10,600 nt of DNA from positions 1 through 10,600 of the forward strand of contig PMBW01000140.1 of the NCBI GenBank assembly GCA_003153075.1, read 5' to 3'. Shown in pieces: positions 1 through 6,653 of this stretch (position 1 is the first letter of the stretch; every line of letters begins with the position of its first letter). The translations under genes and the position numbers were made by a program. The notes below the pieces were generated by a model that saw only the letters and a list, made by a program, of their open reading frames with translations, ran no database searches and was not told where the DNA came from. The stretch comes from Dehalococcoidia bacterium (lineage in GTDB: Bacteria; Chloroflexota; Dehalococcoidia; Dehalococcoidales; Fen-1064).

Positions 1-94
1 CTCTGACCATGCGGGTGACTGCGTTGGATCCGCCGCCGCCCAGACCGACAACCTTTATCCTAACCGAACTGGCAGAAAAACTTGACCGTGCCAT
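1..94 (-). CDS. ftsZ: Cell division GTPase FtsZ, N-terminal fragment (gene runs off the window)
   Basis: Reading the minus strand from the ATG at 94-92 gives 31 codons with no stop before the window edge. After a short polar leader (MARSSFSASS) comes RIKVVGLGGGGSNAVTRMVR, which matches the first beta strand and the G-rich nucleotide loop of FtsZ (family form IKVVGVGGGGxNAVNRM). FtsZ is the tubulin-like GTPase that polymerises into the cytokinetic ring at midcell. The start is supported by GGAGGA (complement of 105-110) ten bases upstream. The last complete codon falls just after the first loop, so the T4 signature GGGTGTG and the catalytic T7 loop cannot be examined. A paralogous FtsZ-like GTPase cannot be excluded from 31 residues; the GGGG-N-AV pattern argues against archaeal tubulin relatives. 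The gene starts alone, with a long AT-rich upstream region rather than the usual ftsA partner. Confidence 0.85.
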   Translation of the reverse strand, partial: MARSSFSASSVRIKVVGLGGGGSNAVTRMVR

Positions 95-221
95 ATTAAA
101 ATAATCCTCCTGTTTTGATTGTTTCTTTTTTGATTTATTCTTTAACTTTAATTAAATCCGAGATAAGATCGTTCGAATATTTCCGAAAAATCTACTTACA
201 ATTTGTTGTAGCTCTATTTTT

Positions 222-249
222 ATTTTAGAGCCCATTTATGTCATGTCAA
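222..249 (-). promoter_or_regulatory. Probable sigma70 promoter of ftsZ
   Basis: On the minus strand TTGACA (249-244) is followed after 16 bp by TAAAAT (227-222), which matches the -35 consensus fully and the -10 at five of six positions. Transcription would start near 215, giving a leader of about 120 bases to the ATG at 94. A small inverted repeat, GCTCTA (211-216) and TAGAGC (226-231), overlaps the -10 and the predicted start and could be an operator. An overlapping alternative is TTTACA with TAAATG slightly upstream. Confidence 0.55.
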
Positions 250-442
250 TAGGGATGTAAATATTTTCTTTGAATTTTTTTATACTTTCCCCGACCGGAA
301 CAACAGCGAAATAATTTAGAGAAAAATGAAAAACCGGCAGATATCACGATGTTGCAATTTTGCCGAAAGATTGAGAAAAACCTGCTAATGCTCTTATTCT
401 TCTGAGGCTGTCCGAAAATGGTCAACGGTAACGATTAAATGG

Positions 443-463
443 ATTCCCGATCAAGTCGGGAAT
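443..463. repeat. REP-like hairpin, TCAAG loop
   Basis: ATTCCCGA (443-450) and TCGGGAAT (456-463) form a perfect 8-bp stem around TCAAG, followed by GATAAA. A related hairpin with the same loop lies in the opposite orientation at 702-714, which suggests one dispersed repeat family. Confidence 0.6.
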
Positions 464-507
464 GATAAATGGCGTGGGGAATGATGAGTGTTGAGTAGTG
501 ATGTACC

Positions 508-543
508 CCCTCTCCCTAGCCCTCTCCCACGCTGGGGAGAGGG
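508..543. repeat. CCCTCTCCC tandem repeat and hairpin
   Basis: CCCTCTCCC occurs at 508-516 and again at 520-528, separated by TAG. The second copy pairs perfectly with GGGAGAGGG (535-543) across a six-base loop. Pyrimidine-rich hairpins of this form are common as intergenic dispersed repeats. Confidence 0.6.
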
Positions 544-589
544 AACTAACCAAGGAGAACCCCCGTACATTTTGACTGCTGAACCATAT

Positions 590-613
590 CCCTTTCGACT
601 GCAGTCGGAAGGG
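590..613. repeat. 24-bp near-perfect palindrome with no loop
   Basis: CCCTTTCGACTG (590-601) is followed directly by CAGTCGGAAGGG (602-613). The two halves are reverse complements except at one position, so the dyad axis lies inside CTGCAG. Such a loop-free palindrome is either part of the mobile element or a protein-binding dyad. Confidence 0.6.
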
Positions 614-651
614 ACCTCCGGTTTTAAACCTGCGAGGGATAACAAGCCGTG

Positions 652-686
652 GATATTAGATTCCAGCAAAGCTGGAATCTAATATC
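652..686. repeat. Perfect 16-bp inverted repeat, AAA loop
   Basis: GATATTAGATTCCAGC (652-667) and GCTGGAATCTAATATC (671-686) are exact reverse complements around AAA. It is the strongest hairpin in the first 800 bp. It is not followed by a T-run on either strand, so it is not a standard intrinsic terminator. It lies inside the 402-743 element. Confidence 0.75.
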
Positions 687-701
687 GTTATTTGTCATTG
701 G

Positions 702-714
702 CGGGCTTGACCCG
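702..714. repeat. Second REP-like hairpin, inverted copy
   Basis: CGGG (702-705) and CCCG (711-714) flank CTTGA, the complement of the TCAAG loop at 451-455. Read on the minus strand the flank continues CAATGACAAA, close to GAATGATAAA beside the 443-463 hairpin. The two appear to be degenerate copies in opposite orientation. Confidence 0.45.
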
Positions 715-798
715 ACATTCCAGGTAATTTCAGACAACCTCAGGTTAAGGGATTTAGCCCTGAAATACAGACGGAGTTATGCTCTACCCTTGGATTCA

Positions 799-2028
799 TT
801 ATTGCGGATTCTGTTTTATCCGTTTTATACGTTTGCCGATTTCGAGGAAAATAACCAGCGCCAAAAATGACAAACCGGATGAGATGTAGGCGATGACATT
901 GTACACACCCTCGATGCCTACCTTGTCCATGTAATTACCGGCAACAGGCTGAATTATACTTGAACCTTGCTGCCCGAAGCCGAAATAGATACCGAAGACC
1001 GTCGCCCGGATTTTCGGCGGGGTGTTCACCATCAGATACGTCTGCATCGTGGTCTCCCGCATGGACATCAGCCAGCCGAAAAGGATAAAGACAACGCCGA
1101 GCCAGAACCCGAATTGCAGTCTGGTTAACAGGAACACAACCGGCCCGAACAGCACCATCGAGAGGAAAATGGCATTCCGTCTGCCCCATTTATCCGCCAA
1201 CCACCCGCCGAAAAGACTGCCCAGCAGACCGCCCATCCGGATAACCGTCACCCACATCGCACCGGCGGAATCGGACAGGTGATGTACATCCACCAGGAAA
1301 AGCGGGAGGAAAGACATTATCGGACCTGTGATCAACGCCATTGCAATCGATAGCGACATGATTCCGGCAGCGGCCTTGAATACCTGCCAGATACTGACGG
1401 GGTTTCGTTTCGTTTCCGGTGATGCGGCAGCCTCTACCAGTTGCGCTGTAGTCGGCTCCAGTTTCAACTGGAAAAAAGCCAATACCGCCGCCGCCAGCGC
1501 CGGAATACTTAAAAACAGGAAAGCAAAATGCCAATTCAAGCTGCTGGAGATGATTGCTCCCAAAAAAGGCCCGATGCCGAAACCGAGACCGCCGCCCAGC
1601 ATATGCAGAGCGATAACGCGTCCGCGCTTTTTATCTTCAAAACGGTTGGTCAGCGCTGACACCGCGGACGGATGGTAGAAACCCGAAAGTATCCCCATGA
1701 TAATAAATATCGGGACTAAAACGCTATAAGAAGACGCAAAGATAATTGCCGCGCCGCTCAGCCCCACGCCGGCCAGCCCCAACGAAATCGAATTACGCGG
1801 GCCGAGCCGGTCGCTCAGCCAACCGCCGAGGAACTGGGCAAACCCCGCGGAAAGCGCATAAGCCGAAACCAGAAAACCTGCCTGCAAATAGTCCAGCTTT
1901 AAATCCTGCCGGATAAACGGCATTAACGCCGCCAGGAGACCCGTGGTCAGGTCGTGGCTGAGGTGGGTATAAGTGAAGAAAAGAGCGGACTTCCCGCCCC
2001 ACTCGTCGATAACGCTGGTTTTTTTCAA
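799..2028 (-). CDS. MFS exporter, fosmidomycin-resistance-like group
   Basis: This 409-residue protein is a major facilitator with about twelve hydrophobic segments in the inner membrane. The family signature motif A is present in both halves: GGWLSDRLGPRN (about 68-79) in the loop after TM2, and GGWLADKWGRRN (about 274-285) in the second repeat. THLSHDL near residue 24 and SGFYHPSA near 118 resemble the SHxxxD and HPxA stretches of Fsr-type fosmidomycin-resistance and related drug exporters. The substrate is unknown; proton-coupled efflux of a small molecule is an inference. The start codon is TTG (2028-2026), since an in-frame TAA lies 14 codons upstream with no ATG or GTG between; the Shine-Dalgarno is weak. 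It is apparently monocistronic, separated from the upstream ABC gene by a strong terminator and with its own promoter candidate. No clear terminator follows the TAA at 801-799. Confidence 0.85.
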   Translation of the reverse strand: MKKTSVIDEWGGKSALFFTYTHLSHDLTTGLLAALMPFIRQDLKLDYLQAGFLVSAYALSAGFAQFLGGWLSDRLGPRNSISLGLAGVGLSGAAIIFASSYSVLVPIFIIMGILSGFYHPSAVSALTNRFEDKKRGRVIALHMLGGGLGFGIGPFLGAIISSSLNWHFAFLFLSIPALAAAVLAFFQLKLEPTTAQLVEAAASPETKRNPVSIWQVFKAAAGIMSLSIAMALITGPIMSFLPLFLVDVHHLSDSAGAMWVTVIRMGGLLGSLFGGWLADKWGRRNAIFLSMVLFGPVVFLLTRLQFGFWLGVVFILFGWLMSMRETTMQTYLMVNTPPKIRATVFGIYFGFGQQGSSIIQPVAGNYMDKVGIEGVYNVIAYISSGLSFLALVIFLEIGKRIKRIKQNPQ

Positions 2029-2089
2029 AATACTTCTATTCCGTCGTTCTTTTACACTGAAATATGGTTAGACGCCTGTAAATAGCCTA

Positions 2090-2119
2090 AGTATATCCAT
2101 CTTCAGGTTAAAATAACAA
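2090..2119 (-). promoter_or_regulatory. Candidate promoter of the minus-strand MFS gene
   Basis: On the minus strand TTGTTA (2119-2114) and TATACT (2095-2090) are 18 bp apart; they match four and five of six consensus positions. The position just downstream of the terminator at 2221-2248 and about 60 bases before the TTG start makes it the likely promoter of the exporter. Confidence 0.4.
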
Positions 2120-2220
2120 GGTGAAAAATGTTTATCGCTCAGACCGGCAGTAAGCAATATTTAAGCGCAGAATGACCGCCATATCCCATTTTTCCTTTCA
2201 CTCATCCAAACCTAAAAAGC

Positions 2221-2248
2221 AGGGAGGCTGAGAAATCTCAGCCTCCCT
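2221..2248 (-). terminator. Rho-independent terminator of the solute-binding protein gene
   Basis: AGGGAGGCTGAGA (2221-2233) and TCTCAGCCTCCCT (2236-2248) form a perfect 13-bp stem. Read on the minus strand it is followed by GCTTTTTAGG, a five-base U-run two bases past the stem. It lies 35 bases after the stop of the binding-protein gene and should insulate the exporter from it. On the plus strand the stem is followed by only TT, so it is mainly a minus-strand terminator. Confidence 0.85.
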
Positions 2249-2282
2249 TTAGTTGATTTACATACGACTTGGGTAAGATAAA

Positions 2283-4166
2283 TTATTTGCCTAATGATTT
2301 CTTCAGGTTCTGGTCGATCCAGACACCGATCGGAACGCTGTCACCGAAACCTGTGCCGGTAGTCGCGGTTCCCAGTGTATTCGCGCCGGGGTTACCCTTG
2401 ATCCATGGCTGCACCATATTGAAGGTGTTCGGTTGCGCCAGCGATATGACAAAATGCTGGGTGGCAATGTACAGGTTCAGATCCTGCAATATTTTCTGCA
2501 CAGCTTCTACACTCGGGGCGGCCAAGGCATCGTTATAAGCCTTCTGGCAAACAGTATCGTTCACCAGTATGTAGTTGCTCTGATACCCGGGCACTCCATA
2601 TCGCATGAACTGACGGAAGATATCAAAGTTAAAACCCATCAGTCCCTGGTTGCGTGCGACCAGGCCGTCGTACTTATGCGCGGTCATCACGGTACTCTGC
2701 CAGCTGACCGGGTCGGTTGTCTTGATGGACATTGTCACGCCAACCGCAGCAAGTTCAGACTGCACTATATTATATAGATCGATGTCCGAGTCGTTCTCAA
2801 GCAAGAGAGTGGTGGTAAGCCCGCTCGGGAACCCGGCATCGGCCAGCATCTTTTTGGCTAAAGCCGGGTCGTAGGTATATTCGGCTTTAGTAGCATCCGG
2901 CCAATTCGGGTAGGCAACGCCCCAGCCGCCGAGACCCATCTGGTTTTGTGTTAAAGAAGCAGGCCAGGCTACGGCATAACCCTGATAGTAGGTCTTGGCA
3001 ATGGTGGGGATGTCAATTGCGTGCTGCAGGGCGATGCGGACCTTGACGTTATTAAAAGGAGCCTGATCATTTCTGGGATCCAGTGTGTATTCATTTCCCT
3101 GCGGTTTTTGTTTTACGACGATCTCCGGATTCGTTTTCATCATCGCCAGGGCATCCTGTACCGGCATGGAACCATATGCATCGATTTTACCCACCCGCAT
3201 GGCTGCATTAGCTGTCGAGAAATTGGGGATGATGAGTACCTTTAACTGGTCGATGTAAGGCAAGGTGTTATTCGGCCAGCGCAGGTCTTTCCCCCAGTAA
3301 TTGGGATTTTTGACGTAAGTCGCCGAGCTGGAGTCAACAAAGTCGGTCAAGATAAACGGGCCGGTGCCTACTGCTTTGTGCCAGTCAATTATGTATGGTG
3401 TGCTGGCAGTAGTATTAGCTGCCACCACTTCAGGACACTCGATTGAATTGTCAGCCCCCTGTGCCTGCATGATTGTCGTGATGTTTACGGGGCTTGTATC
3501 CGACTTCCAATTAAAGGTAACCGTAAATTTATCAGTAGCAACAACCGAATTCAGCGGTATCCATCCGGTCACTGACGCATAGTATGGGTCCTTCGGTTGG
3601 CCCGCCAGACCTAATATCCGGTTATAATGCGCTACTACATCATTGGCAGTAAACTGGCGGCCGCTTGCCGGCGGCAGATTCTGCCAGGTAATATCCTGGC
3701 GGAGATGGCAAACTACCGTATAAGAATTCGGCATCTCCCAACCCGTTAACATGTAACCCTTGGCATACTGAGACGGCAGCCACCCGATCTGGAAGTCCCA
3801 AACCGCAGGGTCAACACTGTAGTCCGGATTAAACAACTGGGATAAATACGGCATGTATCCTGATTGCGTATTTGTGCTGGTGTAAGGATCCCAGGTGCTG
3901 ATATTTTGCAGTATGCGCATGGTTAGAACGCCGCCGTATGTCGGCGTGCCCAGGCTGTCCCACCACTTCCCTGTTGTCGCAGTAGAGCTTTTGGTGGTTG
4001 GCGGGATAGTAATAGTTGCCTGGCTGGTTGTGGTTGTGGTGGTTGTGGGGTTAATTTTTGTGGTAGTTGTCGTGGTTGTCGACGTGCTTGAATTAGTGCA
4101 GGAAGCCAAAACCAACGATGTTAGAAGGAGACAGGTTAGAACGATCCAGATAGTTCCTCTTTTCAT
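2283..4166 (-). CDS. ABC transporter solute-binding lipoprotein, family 5 (peptide/nickel type)
   Basis: This 627-residue protein is the extracytoplasmic receptor of a Dpp/Opp-type importer. Residues 1-23 form a lipoprotein signal peptide: MKR, a hydrophobic core, then LVLASC with Cys23 as the expected lipidated residue. A low-complexity linker of two Thr7 blocks separated by KINP (about 30-47) and further Thr/Ser follows. The fold starts near 77 with GGVLTMRILQNISTWDP, the usual SBP_bac_5 opening, and continues with HLRQDITWQNLPP and FTANDVVAHYNR (about 154-183) and a later KNPNYWG. Family members bind di- or oligopeptides, nickel chelates or sugars; the ligand here is not readable. The ATG start is firm because AAGGAGGT (complement of 4171-4178) lies just upstream. 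It sits 225 bp behind two permease genes on the same strand, with its own promoter candidate and a strong terminator. That arrangement suits a receptor made in excess over the permeases. Confidence 0.92.
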   Translation of the reverse strand: MKRGTIWIVLTCLLLTSLVLASCTNSSTSTTTTTTTKINPTTTTTTTSQATITIPPTTKSSTATTGKWWDSLGTPTYGGVLTMRILQNISTWDPYTSTNTQSGYMPYLSQLFNPDYSVDPAVWDFQIGWLPSQYAKGYMLTGWEMPNSYTVVCHLRQDITWQNLPPASGRQFTANDVVAHYNRILGLAGQPKDPYYASVTGWIPLNSVVATDKFTVTFNWKSDTSPVNITTIMQAQGADNSIECPEVVAANTTASTPYIIDWHKAVGTGPFILTDFVDSSSATYVKNPNYWGKDLRWPNNTLPYIDQLKVLIIPNFSTANAAMRVGKIDAYGSMPVQDALAMMKTNPEIVVKQKPQGNEYTLDPRNDQAPFNNVKVRIALQHAIDIPTIAKTYYQGYAVAWPASLTQNQMGLGGWGVAYPNWPDATKAEYTYDPALAKKMLADAGFPSGLTTTLLLENDSDIDLYNIVQSELAAVGVTMSIKTTDPVSWQSTVMTAHKYDGLVARNQGLMGFNFDIFRQFMRYGVPGYQSNYILVNDTVCQKAYNDALAAPSVEAVQKILQDLNLYIATQHFVISLAQPNTFNMVQPWIKGNPGANTLGTATTGTGFGDSVPIGVWIDQNLKKSLGK

Positions 4167-4235
4167 TTGAACCTCCTTAAATATTTTGGAAGACTTCTGG
4201 TAAAACCATGATAATTTCCTATTTCAAATATCCCG

Positions 4236-4308
4236 ATCCTGACCCCCTGAAACCGGCCGGGTGACCTGTCCTTGACATACCTGAACACCCCGGGATTGTT
4301 ATCAGGAT
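4236..4308 (-). promoter_or_regulatory. Structured leader of the binding-protein mRNA (nested inverted repeats)
   Basis: ATCCTGA (4236-4242) and TCAGGAT (4302-4308) are exact reverse complements 59 bases apart. Inside them GGGTG (4259-4263) pairs with CACCC (4286-4290), extended by CC/GG across a one-base bulge. The structure lies between the predicted transcription start (about 4322) and the Shine-Dalgarno at 4171-4178. It resembles no riboswitch class I know. It may stabilise the receptor transcript or mark a processing site between the permease and receptor messages. Confidence 0.35.
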
Positions 4309-4329
4309 TCAGCATATAAAATTACCGTC

Positions 4330-4358
4330 ATGCTACCACGCTTCAATAAATTAGTCAA
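4330..4358 (-). promoter_or_regulatory. Probable own promoter of the solute-binding protein gene
   Basis: On the minus strand TTGACT (4358-4353) and TAGCAT (4335-4330) are spaced by exactly 17 bp, matching five and four of six consensus positions. It lies just after the stop of the DppC-like gene (4392). The same TTGACT with 17-bp spacing is used upstream of the DppB-like gene, so the two could be co-regulated. Confidence 0.5.
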
Positions 4359-4391
4359 TGTTGACCGTGCATCACCTTCAAACTATTCTGC

Positions 4392-5372
4392 TTAAGGATT
4401 CTTTTGCTCATACCTCACCACTGTTTGTTTAAGCTTCTCCAACGCGCTCCCTTTCAGAGTGTACCGCCCGACGCCGCCGCGTAACCTCGGATCGAGCAGG
4501 TCCCGCAGACCGTCTCCGAACATATTAATTCCATAAACAACGATGGAAAGCGCAAAGCCCGGCCATAATGCCAACTCCGGCGCCCGCTGAAAGTACTTCT
4601 GTCCTTCGCTGCTGATCATACTGCCCCAGGAAGGCACATTGGGCGGCACGCCAAAACCCAGAAAGCTGAGGCTGGCTTCAGCCATGATCGCGCCCCCTAC
4701 CCCAAGGGTGAATGAAATAATTATCGGCGCCATGATGTTCGGTAAAATATGCCGTATCATGGAGCGTATCGGGGAGCAGCCGATAGCATCCGCAGCTGAC
4801 ACATAAAGATTTGATTTAATGGCGATCACTGCGCTGCGGATAAACCGGGAGCCGCCGATGCCTACCGTCACCCCTAGCACGATGATTATCTGGATTATCC
4901 CCGCTCCTACCAGCGACATGAACGTCATCAATATCGCGAATGAAGGGATTGACATCCAGACATCGATGAAACGCTGAACAACCAGGTCAACCTTGCCGCC
5001 GACAAAGGCGGAGGTCGCGCCGATGAAAACGCTTAATAATGTTGATAACGCCGTCGCGCACAATCCGATGATCATTGAGATACGGGCGCCGTAGATCACC
5101 CTGCTTAACACGTCACGGCCTAACTGGTCGGTTCCCAGTAAATATTTAGAAGATGGAGACTGCAAGGCGTCTACAAGGTGAATCTCATTCATGCCGTAAG
5201 GTGCCAGAAAATTTGCAAAGATCCCTGTCAGGAGCAGTATTACAATCACAGCTAACCCAAAAGTAGCCAGAGGTTTCTCGCGGAGCATTCTGCGCATCAC
5301 ATCATAGAAAAGACCATGCCGCTTTTTTTCAACCATCTTCGTTGGGGTTGCGGTTCCAGTATTTACAGTCAT
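4392..5372 (-). CDS. Peptide/nickel-type ABC transporter permease, DppC-like
   Basis: This 326-residue inner-membrane permease has the DppC/OppC layout. A cytoplasmic N-terminal tail of about 35 residues leads to the first membrane helix (about 37-57). Next come the family motif LGTDQLGRDVLSRVIYGAR (79-97), five further membrane segments and the ATPase-coupling EAA loop. The EAA loop reads SAADAIGCSPIRSMIRHILPN at about 192-212. The C-terminal part has SFLGFGVPPNVPSWGSMI and FGDGLRDLLDPRLRG, as in the family. It should form the channel with the DppB-like partner encoded 27 bp upstream, in one transcript. The ATG start has GGAG eight bases upstream. Substrate cannot be read from the permease. 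No DppD/DppF ATPase gene is adjacent, which is unusual for the family. Confidence 0.92.
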   Translation of the reverse strand: MTVNTGTATPTKMVEKKRHGLFYDVMRRMLREKPLATFGLAVIVILLLTGIFANFLAPYGMNEIHLVDALQSPSSKYLLGTDQLGRDVLSRVIYGARISMIIGLCATALSTLLSVFIGATSAFVGGKVDLVVQRFIDVWMSIPSFAILMTFMSLVGAGIIQIIIVLGVTVGIGGSRFIRSAVIAIKSNLYVSAADAIGCSPIRSMIRHILPNIMAPIIISFTLGVGGAIMAEASLSFLGFGVPPNVPSWGSMISSEGQKYFQRAPELALWPGFALSIVVYGINMFGDGLRDLLDPRLRGGVGRYTLKGSALEKLKQTVVRYEQKNP

Positions 5373-5399
5373 CAGATAAACTCCGTCCGGTACTGATTT

Positions 5400-6362
5400 C
5401 TATTGGTAATGGATCCTGGGGTCTAACCAACCGTAGGTAAGGTCGACAAACAGGTTAGTGAAAATGACTAATACGGCCATGATCAGGTTGATTGCGGAGA
5501 CGATCGGGTAATCCCGGCCGGATAGGGAGTCCAGCATCAGACGTCCCATCCCGGGTAAATTAAATATCTGCTCGATAATTACAGAACCGCCGACCAATGA
5601 CGGTATCCCCGCCCCGATCATCGTAACGATCGGAATAAAAGCATTCTTGACGGCGTGCCGGAGGACCACGATCCGTTCACTCAATCCCTTCGACCATGCC
5701 GTGCGGATATAATCCTGGCGCAATACCTCGAGCATCATTGTCCGGGTCATCCTCATTGTTCCCCCGGTTTGCCCCGTGCCTAACACCAGGGCGGGAATTA
5801 TCATCATTCCCAGATTCCCGAGCGGGTTTTTAAAGAAGGAAATAAACTCCATCGGCGGCGTCCACCCCCACCATATCGAGGGGTACAGGACCACCAGAGT
5901 TCCGATCCAGAAACTGGGAACGGAGATCAGGAGAATAGCGATACTTCGTAAGATATAGTCTGTAATCGTATCTTGCCTGATGGCCGCATACACACCGATA
6001 GGAAGACTGATCAACAACCCGACGAGAATCCCCATTAATCCCAGTTCAAAGGTCAAGGGGATACGGTTCAATATCTGCGGGGTGATCGGTAACTGTGTAC
6101 GCAGTGATTTACCCATATCGCCGTGAACTACTATATTGCTTACCCAACGGCCGTACTGAACATAGACCGGCACATCAAGTCCCAACGCATGCTTGATCGC
6201 GGCGCGGTCGATCGCTCCCGCGCCCCCGCTCGCCTCCATCTGCGCCTGGATCATATCGATGGTGTCTCCGGGGATAAAACGAACCAGCAGGAAGACAACA
6301 ATGGTCGTCAATATGACCGTAACCGGAATCCACAACAGCCTTCTGATCGCGTATGCGCCCAT
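5400..6362 (-). CDS. Peptide/nickel-type ABC transporter permease, DppB-like
   Basis: This permease of about 320 residues opens with MGAYAIRRLLWIPVTVILTT, the typical DppB/OppB start (YxxRRLL then the first membrane helix). RFIPGD follows, and later HALGLDVPVYVQYGRW, GDMGKSL and the coupling loop AWSKGLSERIVVLRHAVKNA (about 222-241 from this ATG). The C-terminal end carries IIEQIFNLPGMGRLMLDSLSGRDYP and YGWLDPRIHY, diagnostic for DppB. The reading frame can be extended to a TTG at 6380, but I prefer the ATG at 6362. AGGGAG lies eight bases before that ATG, and homologs start at this position. It is the first gene of the B-C-A transcription order and has a near-consensus promoter upstream. It is divergent from the plus-strand MFS gene. 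The cognate ATPases must be encoded elsewhere. Confidence 0.92.
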   Translation of the reverse strand: MGAYAIRRLLWIPVTVILTTIVVFLLVRFIPGDTIDMIQAQMEASGGAGAIDRAAIKHALGLDVPVYVQYGRWVSNIVVHGDMGKSLRTQLPITPQILNRIPLTFELGLMGILVGLLISLPIGVYAAIRQDTITDYILRSIAILLISVPSFWIGTLVVLYPSIWWGWTPPMEFISFFKNPLGNLGMMIIPALVLGTGQTGGTMRMTRTMMLEVLRQDYIRTAWSKGLSERIVVLRHAVKNAFIPIVTMIGAGIPSLVGGSVIIEQIFNLPGMGRLMLDSLSGRDYPIVSAINLIMAVLVIFTNLFVDLTYGWLDPRIHYQ

Positions 6363-6485
6363 GTCCCCTGCTCCCTTCAACCGGATATCACATTATTCCC
6401 AAATAACGCCTGTTTTATCGATGTTCCTGGAATCGGCGTATTGACTTATGAGAAGCTCTTTACGATACGTTCTTAAATTTTCTAT

Positions 6486-6514
6486 ATAATATGCTTAGAC
6501 AATATAAAAGTCAA
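6486..6514 (-). promoter_or_regulatory. Promoter of the ABC permease operon
   Basis: On the minus strand TTGACT (6514-6509), a 17-bp spacer and TATTAT (6491-6486) each match five of six sigma70 consensus positions. It would give a leader of about 115 bases before the ATG at 6362. It is placed back-to-back with the plus-strand promoter at 6580-6610, with about 65 bp between the two -35 boxes. Confidence 0.6.
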
Positions 6515-6579
6515 TGAGGATATTTGCGGAGTAATTCTACGCCTGATATTTGTAAATTCTTCTCGTCCGGGTTTAATGT

Positions 6580-6610
6580 TTGACATACAAAATAGGTTCT
6601 ATGCTAACAT
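6580..6610 (+). promoter_or_regulatory. Promoter of the plus-strand MFS gene
   Basis: A perfect -35 TTGACA (6580-6585) is followed by an extended -10, TGCTAACAT, whose hexamer TAACAT is at 6605-6610. The spacing is 19 bp, longer than ideal, which suits a regulated promoter. ATACAA (6585-6590) and TTGTAT (6610-6615) form an inverted repeat across the promoter that could be an operator for a drug-responsive repressor. That part is only a suggestion. Confidence 0.45.
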
Positions 6611-6653
6611 TGTATAGTTAATATCATCTTTGTGTGTAGGAAGATCGTTTGCA

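Larger units (their letters stand above)
402..743. mobile_element. MITE-like palindromic element with imperfect terminal inverted repeats
   Basis: The left end CTGAGGCTGTCCGAAA (402-417) and the reverse complement of 728-743, CTGAGGTTGTCTGAAA, match at 14 of 16 positions; both differences are C/T transitions. The 342 bp between them carry no convincing gene but hold at least five hairpin-forming segments (443-463, 508-543, 590-613, 652-686, 702-714). Termini of the GAGGCTGTCCGAAA style are found on some DDE-transposase insertion sequences, so a non-autonomous derivative mobilised in trans is the natural reading. I found no clear target-site duplication, and no transposase is present in the window. 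A cluster of independent REP-like repeats with a chance end match is the main alternative. Confidence 0.5.

Noticed and set aside
649..870. Plus-strand ORF of 73 codons across the palindromes and the end of the MFS gene
   Set aside because: It runs through the 652-686 hairpin and antisense into the exporter, has no ribosome site and no recognisable protein features.
3895..4170. Plus-strand ORF rich in Val, opposite the binding-protein start
   Set aside because: The Val runs are the antisense reading of the poly-Thr codons.
5400..6380. TTG at 6380 as the start of the DppB-like permease
   Set aside because: The ATG at 6362 has AGGAG-like AGGGAG at good spacing and aligns with the usual family start; the extra six residues would include that ribosome site.
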